From positions 4,478,136 to 4,542,135 of the forward strand of contig NZ_FNLF01000002.1 of assembly GCF_900103175.1 (NCBI RefSeq): a stretch of DNA of 64,000 bases, written 5' to 3'. The notes under the pieces are model-generated. The model made no database searches. It worked only from the letters and a program-made list of their open reading frames with translations, and was not told the origin of the DNA. The stretch is from Tsukamurella pulmonis (lineage in GTDB: Bacteria; Actinomycetota; Actinomycetes; Mycobacteriales; Mycobacteriaceae). The stretch's first letter is position 1; every line of letters begins with the position of its first letter. A program made the position numbers and the translations under genes. Of this stretch, positions 62,635-64,000 are shown piece after piece.

Positions 62635-62699
62635 GCCGCAAAGCCTAGTGAGCCCGCGTCGGCCCCGTGGCCCAGCCGCGCCGATCGGGATGTGAAAAC

Positions 62700-62743
62700 T
62701 GAGACTTGTGTTACCTACTGAGTCTCAAGTTAAGATTGAGACT
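62700..62743 (+). promoter_or_regulatory. Promoter with three alternating TGAGACT heptamers
   Basis: TGAGACT occurs at 62700-62706 and 62737-62743 on the plus strand and, inverted as AGTCTCA, at 62721-62727. TAAGAT (62731-62736) lies 7 nt before the ATG 62744 and acts as a likely -10, so the last copy is the leader itself. Confidence 0.5.
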
Positions 62744-63361
62744 ATGTCGACGCCCTTCCTGCACCCCGCGCAGCCGCGCCTCGCCGCGCTGCGGCAGCGC
62801 TTCGCCGCCACGCCGGTGGGCCGGCGACTCGACGAGGTGCGGCCGACCACCACCTGGAAGGTGGTCAGCTCGGTGATCTACTCGGGCCTGATCGCGGCGC
62901 TGGTCATGGGCGCCGCCGTGCTGCTCCTCGGCGTCAAGCCCGCGAGCCCCGAGGTCGCGTCCGTGAGCTCGGTCGCGGTCGGCGACTGCGTCACCGTCGC
63001 CGGCGACTCCGTCACGCGCACCGGATGCGAGGGCGACGGCTTCAGCTTCGCCGTGGCGGAGAAGGCCGCGGCCGGCACGGCATGCAGCCTGCCGAGCTAC
63101 GCGCGCGTCGAGTCGGCCGGGTCCGTGCTGTGCGTGGTCCCCAAGCTCGCGCTGGGCGAGTGCTACCAGGTCAAGCCCGACAAGGCCGCGACCACCGACA
63201 TCCGCCCCGTCGACTGCCCGAGCGGGGTGGGCAGCGCACCGTCGAACGTGATCCGCGTGATCGAGCGGGCGGCGGGCGCCCCGCTGACCTGCCGCGGCTC
63301 GTCGGCCCTGAACTACTCCGCGCCCCAGCGCATGAGCTACTGCATCGCGCCGGTCACCTAG
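62744..63361 (+). CDS. Single-pass membrane protein with cysteine-rich exported domain
   Basis: I do not recognise this 205-residue protein. A short cytosolic N-terminus with Arg/Pro is followed by one TM helix (about 40-62, VVSSVIYSGLIAALVMGAAVLLLGV) and an outward-facing domain with seven or more cysteines, likely disulfide-bonded. The cysteines appear in pairs across VGDCVTV, TGCEGDG, TACSLP, VLCVVP and later. ATG 62744 lies 7 nt after TAAGAT. A function cannot be assigned. Confidence 0.72.
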   Translation: MSTPFLHPAQPRLAALRQRFAATPVGRRLDEVRPTTTWKVVSSVIYSGLIAALVMGAAVLLLGVKPASPEVASVSSVAVGDCVTVAGDSVTRTGCEGDGFSFAVAEKAAAGTACSLPSYARVESAGSVLCVVPKLALGECYQVKPDKAATTDIRPVDCPSGVGSAPSNVIRVIERAAGAPLTCRGSSALNYSAPQRMSYCIAPVT

Positions 63362-63382
63362 CGCGAACGGGGCGCGAACAGG

Positions 63383-63415
63383 GAAGGGGCGGCCGGAAGA
63401 TCCGGCCGCCCCTTC
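63383..63415. terminator. Bidirectional terminator hairpin
   Basis: GAAGGGGCGGCCGGA (63383-63397), loop AGA, and its exact complement (63401-63415) form a 15-bp stem between the convergent membrane-protein and ptsH genes. Only a short TTCT follows. Confidence 0.82.
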
Positions 63416-63432
63416 TCCGTGCACGGGTCCGC

Positions 63433-63690
63433 TCAGGCGTCGAGGTCCTGCGCGACGAGGGCCGCGATCGCGTCGACGGTCGCCTGATCAGCGGAGTCGA
63501 CGGTGACCTCCACGCCTTGTTCGGCGCCGAGGGTCATGATCATCAGCGCCGAACCGGCGTCCACCGGCTCGCCGCCGGCGACCGACAGGGTGACCTCGTG
63601 ACCCGACTCGTTGACCGCGTTCGCGATCACGGCGGCGGGGCGGGCGTGCAGGCCGACGGCCGAACCGACGGTGACGGTGGTGCTGGGCAT
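63433..63690 (-). CDS. ptsH: HPr phosphocarrier protein of the PTS
   Basis: HPr passes phosphate from enzyme I to sugar-specific EII proteins. The 85-residue sequence has the active site His15 in GLHARPAA and the regulatory-type serine region AGSALMIMTLG (Ser47). Length and start ATG 63690 are normal. It lies just after fruA on the same strand, as in other Mycobacteriales fru-pts clusters, so it mainly serves fructose uptake. Confidence 0.96.
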   Translation of the reverse strand: MPSTTVTVGSAVGLHARPAAVIANAVNESGHEVTLSVAGGEPVDAGSALMIMTLGAEQGVEVTVDSADQATVDAIAALVAQDLDA

Positions 63691-63755
63691 GTCTCTCCTC
63701 GTGGGGTGTGCGTCTCCGCGTCGCCGGTCGCTCGCGGATGTGGTCCTGACCAGTA

Positions 63756-64000
63756 TTACGCGGCGACGGCCGCAGGCTGTGCCGAATCGGCCGCAGCGAC
63801 GCCCCGGCCGGCGAAGCTCTTGGCCGCGACGACGGCGGCGGCGCTGACCAGGACGCCGACGACCAGGGCCAGGAGGAACTTCGGCCAGGTGCCGTTGGTG
63901 GCGAACAGGACGAAGACGCCGCCGTGCGGCGCACGCAGCTGCGCGCTGAGCGCCATCGAGAGGCCGCCGGTCACGGCACCGCCGAGCATCATCGACGGGA
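63756..64000 (-). CDS. fruA: PTS fructose transporter (EIIC end), 5' part outside window
   Basis: Only the C-terminal ~81 residues are visible: PSMMLGGAVTGGLSMALSAQLRAPHGGVFVLFATNG, which is the last part of a fructose EIIC domain, and a TM helix (FLLALVVGVLVSAAAVVAAKSF) before a short Ala-rich end. The protein normally combines EIIA, EIIB and EIIC and imports fructose as fructose-1-phosphate. It is followed by ptsH after 65 bp. The identity depends on the short C-terminal match and the neighbour. Confidence 0.8.
   Translation of the reverse strand, partial: PSMMLGGAVTGGLSMALSAQLRAPHGGVFVLFATNGTWPKFLLALVVGVLVSAAAVVAAKSFAGRGVAAADSAQPAAVAA

Overview
The window is GC-rich actinobacterial DNA, almost completely filled with genes on both strands. 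A complete type VII (ESX) secretion locus with PE, PPE, EspG and EspI-like genes, a RaaS-type TetR regulator with its ABC exporter, an Rv1264-type adenylate cyclase, divergent ku/ligD, and many start codons placed 6-7 nt after a TAnnnT hexamer all point to the mycolic-acid-bearing Mycobacteriales. I favour a relative of Mycobacterium such as Tsukamurella. That is inference: no rRNA gene lies in the window. No tRNA, rRNA, CRISPR array, insertion sequence or prophage was seen.

Region 1 (1-23,033, all minus strand) is one long ESX operon, read right to left: a small helical protein, a 1,183-residue acidic low-complexity protein, eccA, eccB, eccC, then PE, PPE, two Esx proteins, espG, an EspI-like protein, eccD, mycP, eccE and a Ser/Thr kinase cut by the window edge. 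Many junctions overlap or nearly touch, and a second promoter can be read in front of PE. The mycosin lacks all three catalytic residues, the EspI-like ATPase lacks its P-loop lysine, and one Esx protein lacks the WXG tryptophan. The locus therefore looks structurally complete but departs from the textbook machine at several points.

Region 2 (23.0-34.3 kb) holds a lipoprotein, a ROK regulator, an ABC-F ATPase behind a possible micro-ORF leader, a Fic protein with a fused VbhA-like N-terminus, the raaS-type regulator with a drug-exporter ABC pair under a large palindromic operator, and nhaA behind a leader with three hairpins.

Region 3 (34.3-48 kb) carries an AlkZ/YcaQ-like glycosylase with a NUDIX hydrolase, a MacB-like ABC transporter, L-serine dehydratase, a class III cyclase, a ClgR-like regulator, two divergent MFS transporters, a LysR/EamA pair, an alpha/beta hydrolase and a condensation-domain acyltransferase.

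Region 4 (48-57.9 kb) has the NHEJ genes ku and ligD flanking a symmetric array of four ATGC-N7-GCAT sites, then an OhrR-type regulator, a DUF5313-like protein, a P1 peptidase, a lipoprotein serine protease, a PAP2/lipid-kinase fusion, the lysG/lysE exporter pair and a frameshifted NAD(P)-binding gene.

Region 5 (57.9-64 kb) has pntB/pntA transhydrogenase, a MarR regulator coupled to a 2-hydroxyacid dehydrogenase, a small membrane protein, HPr (ptsH) and the 3' end of fruA.
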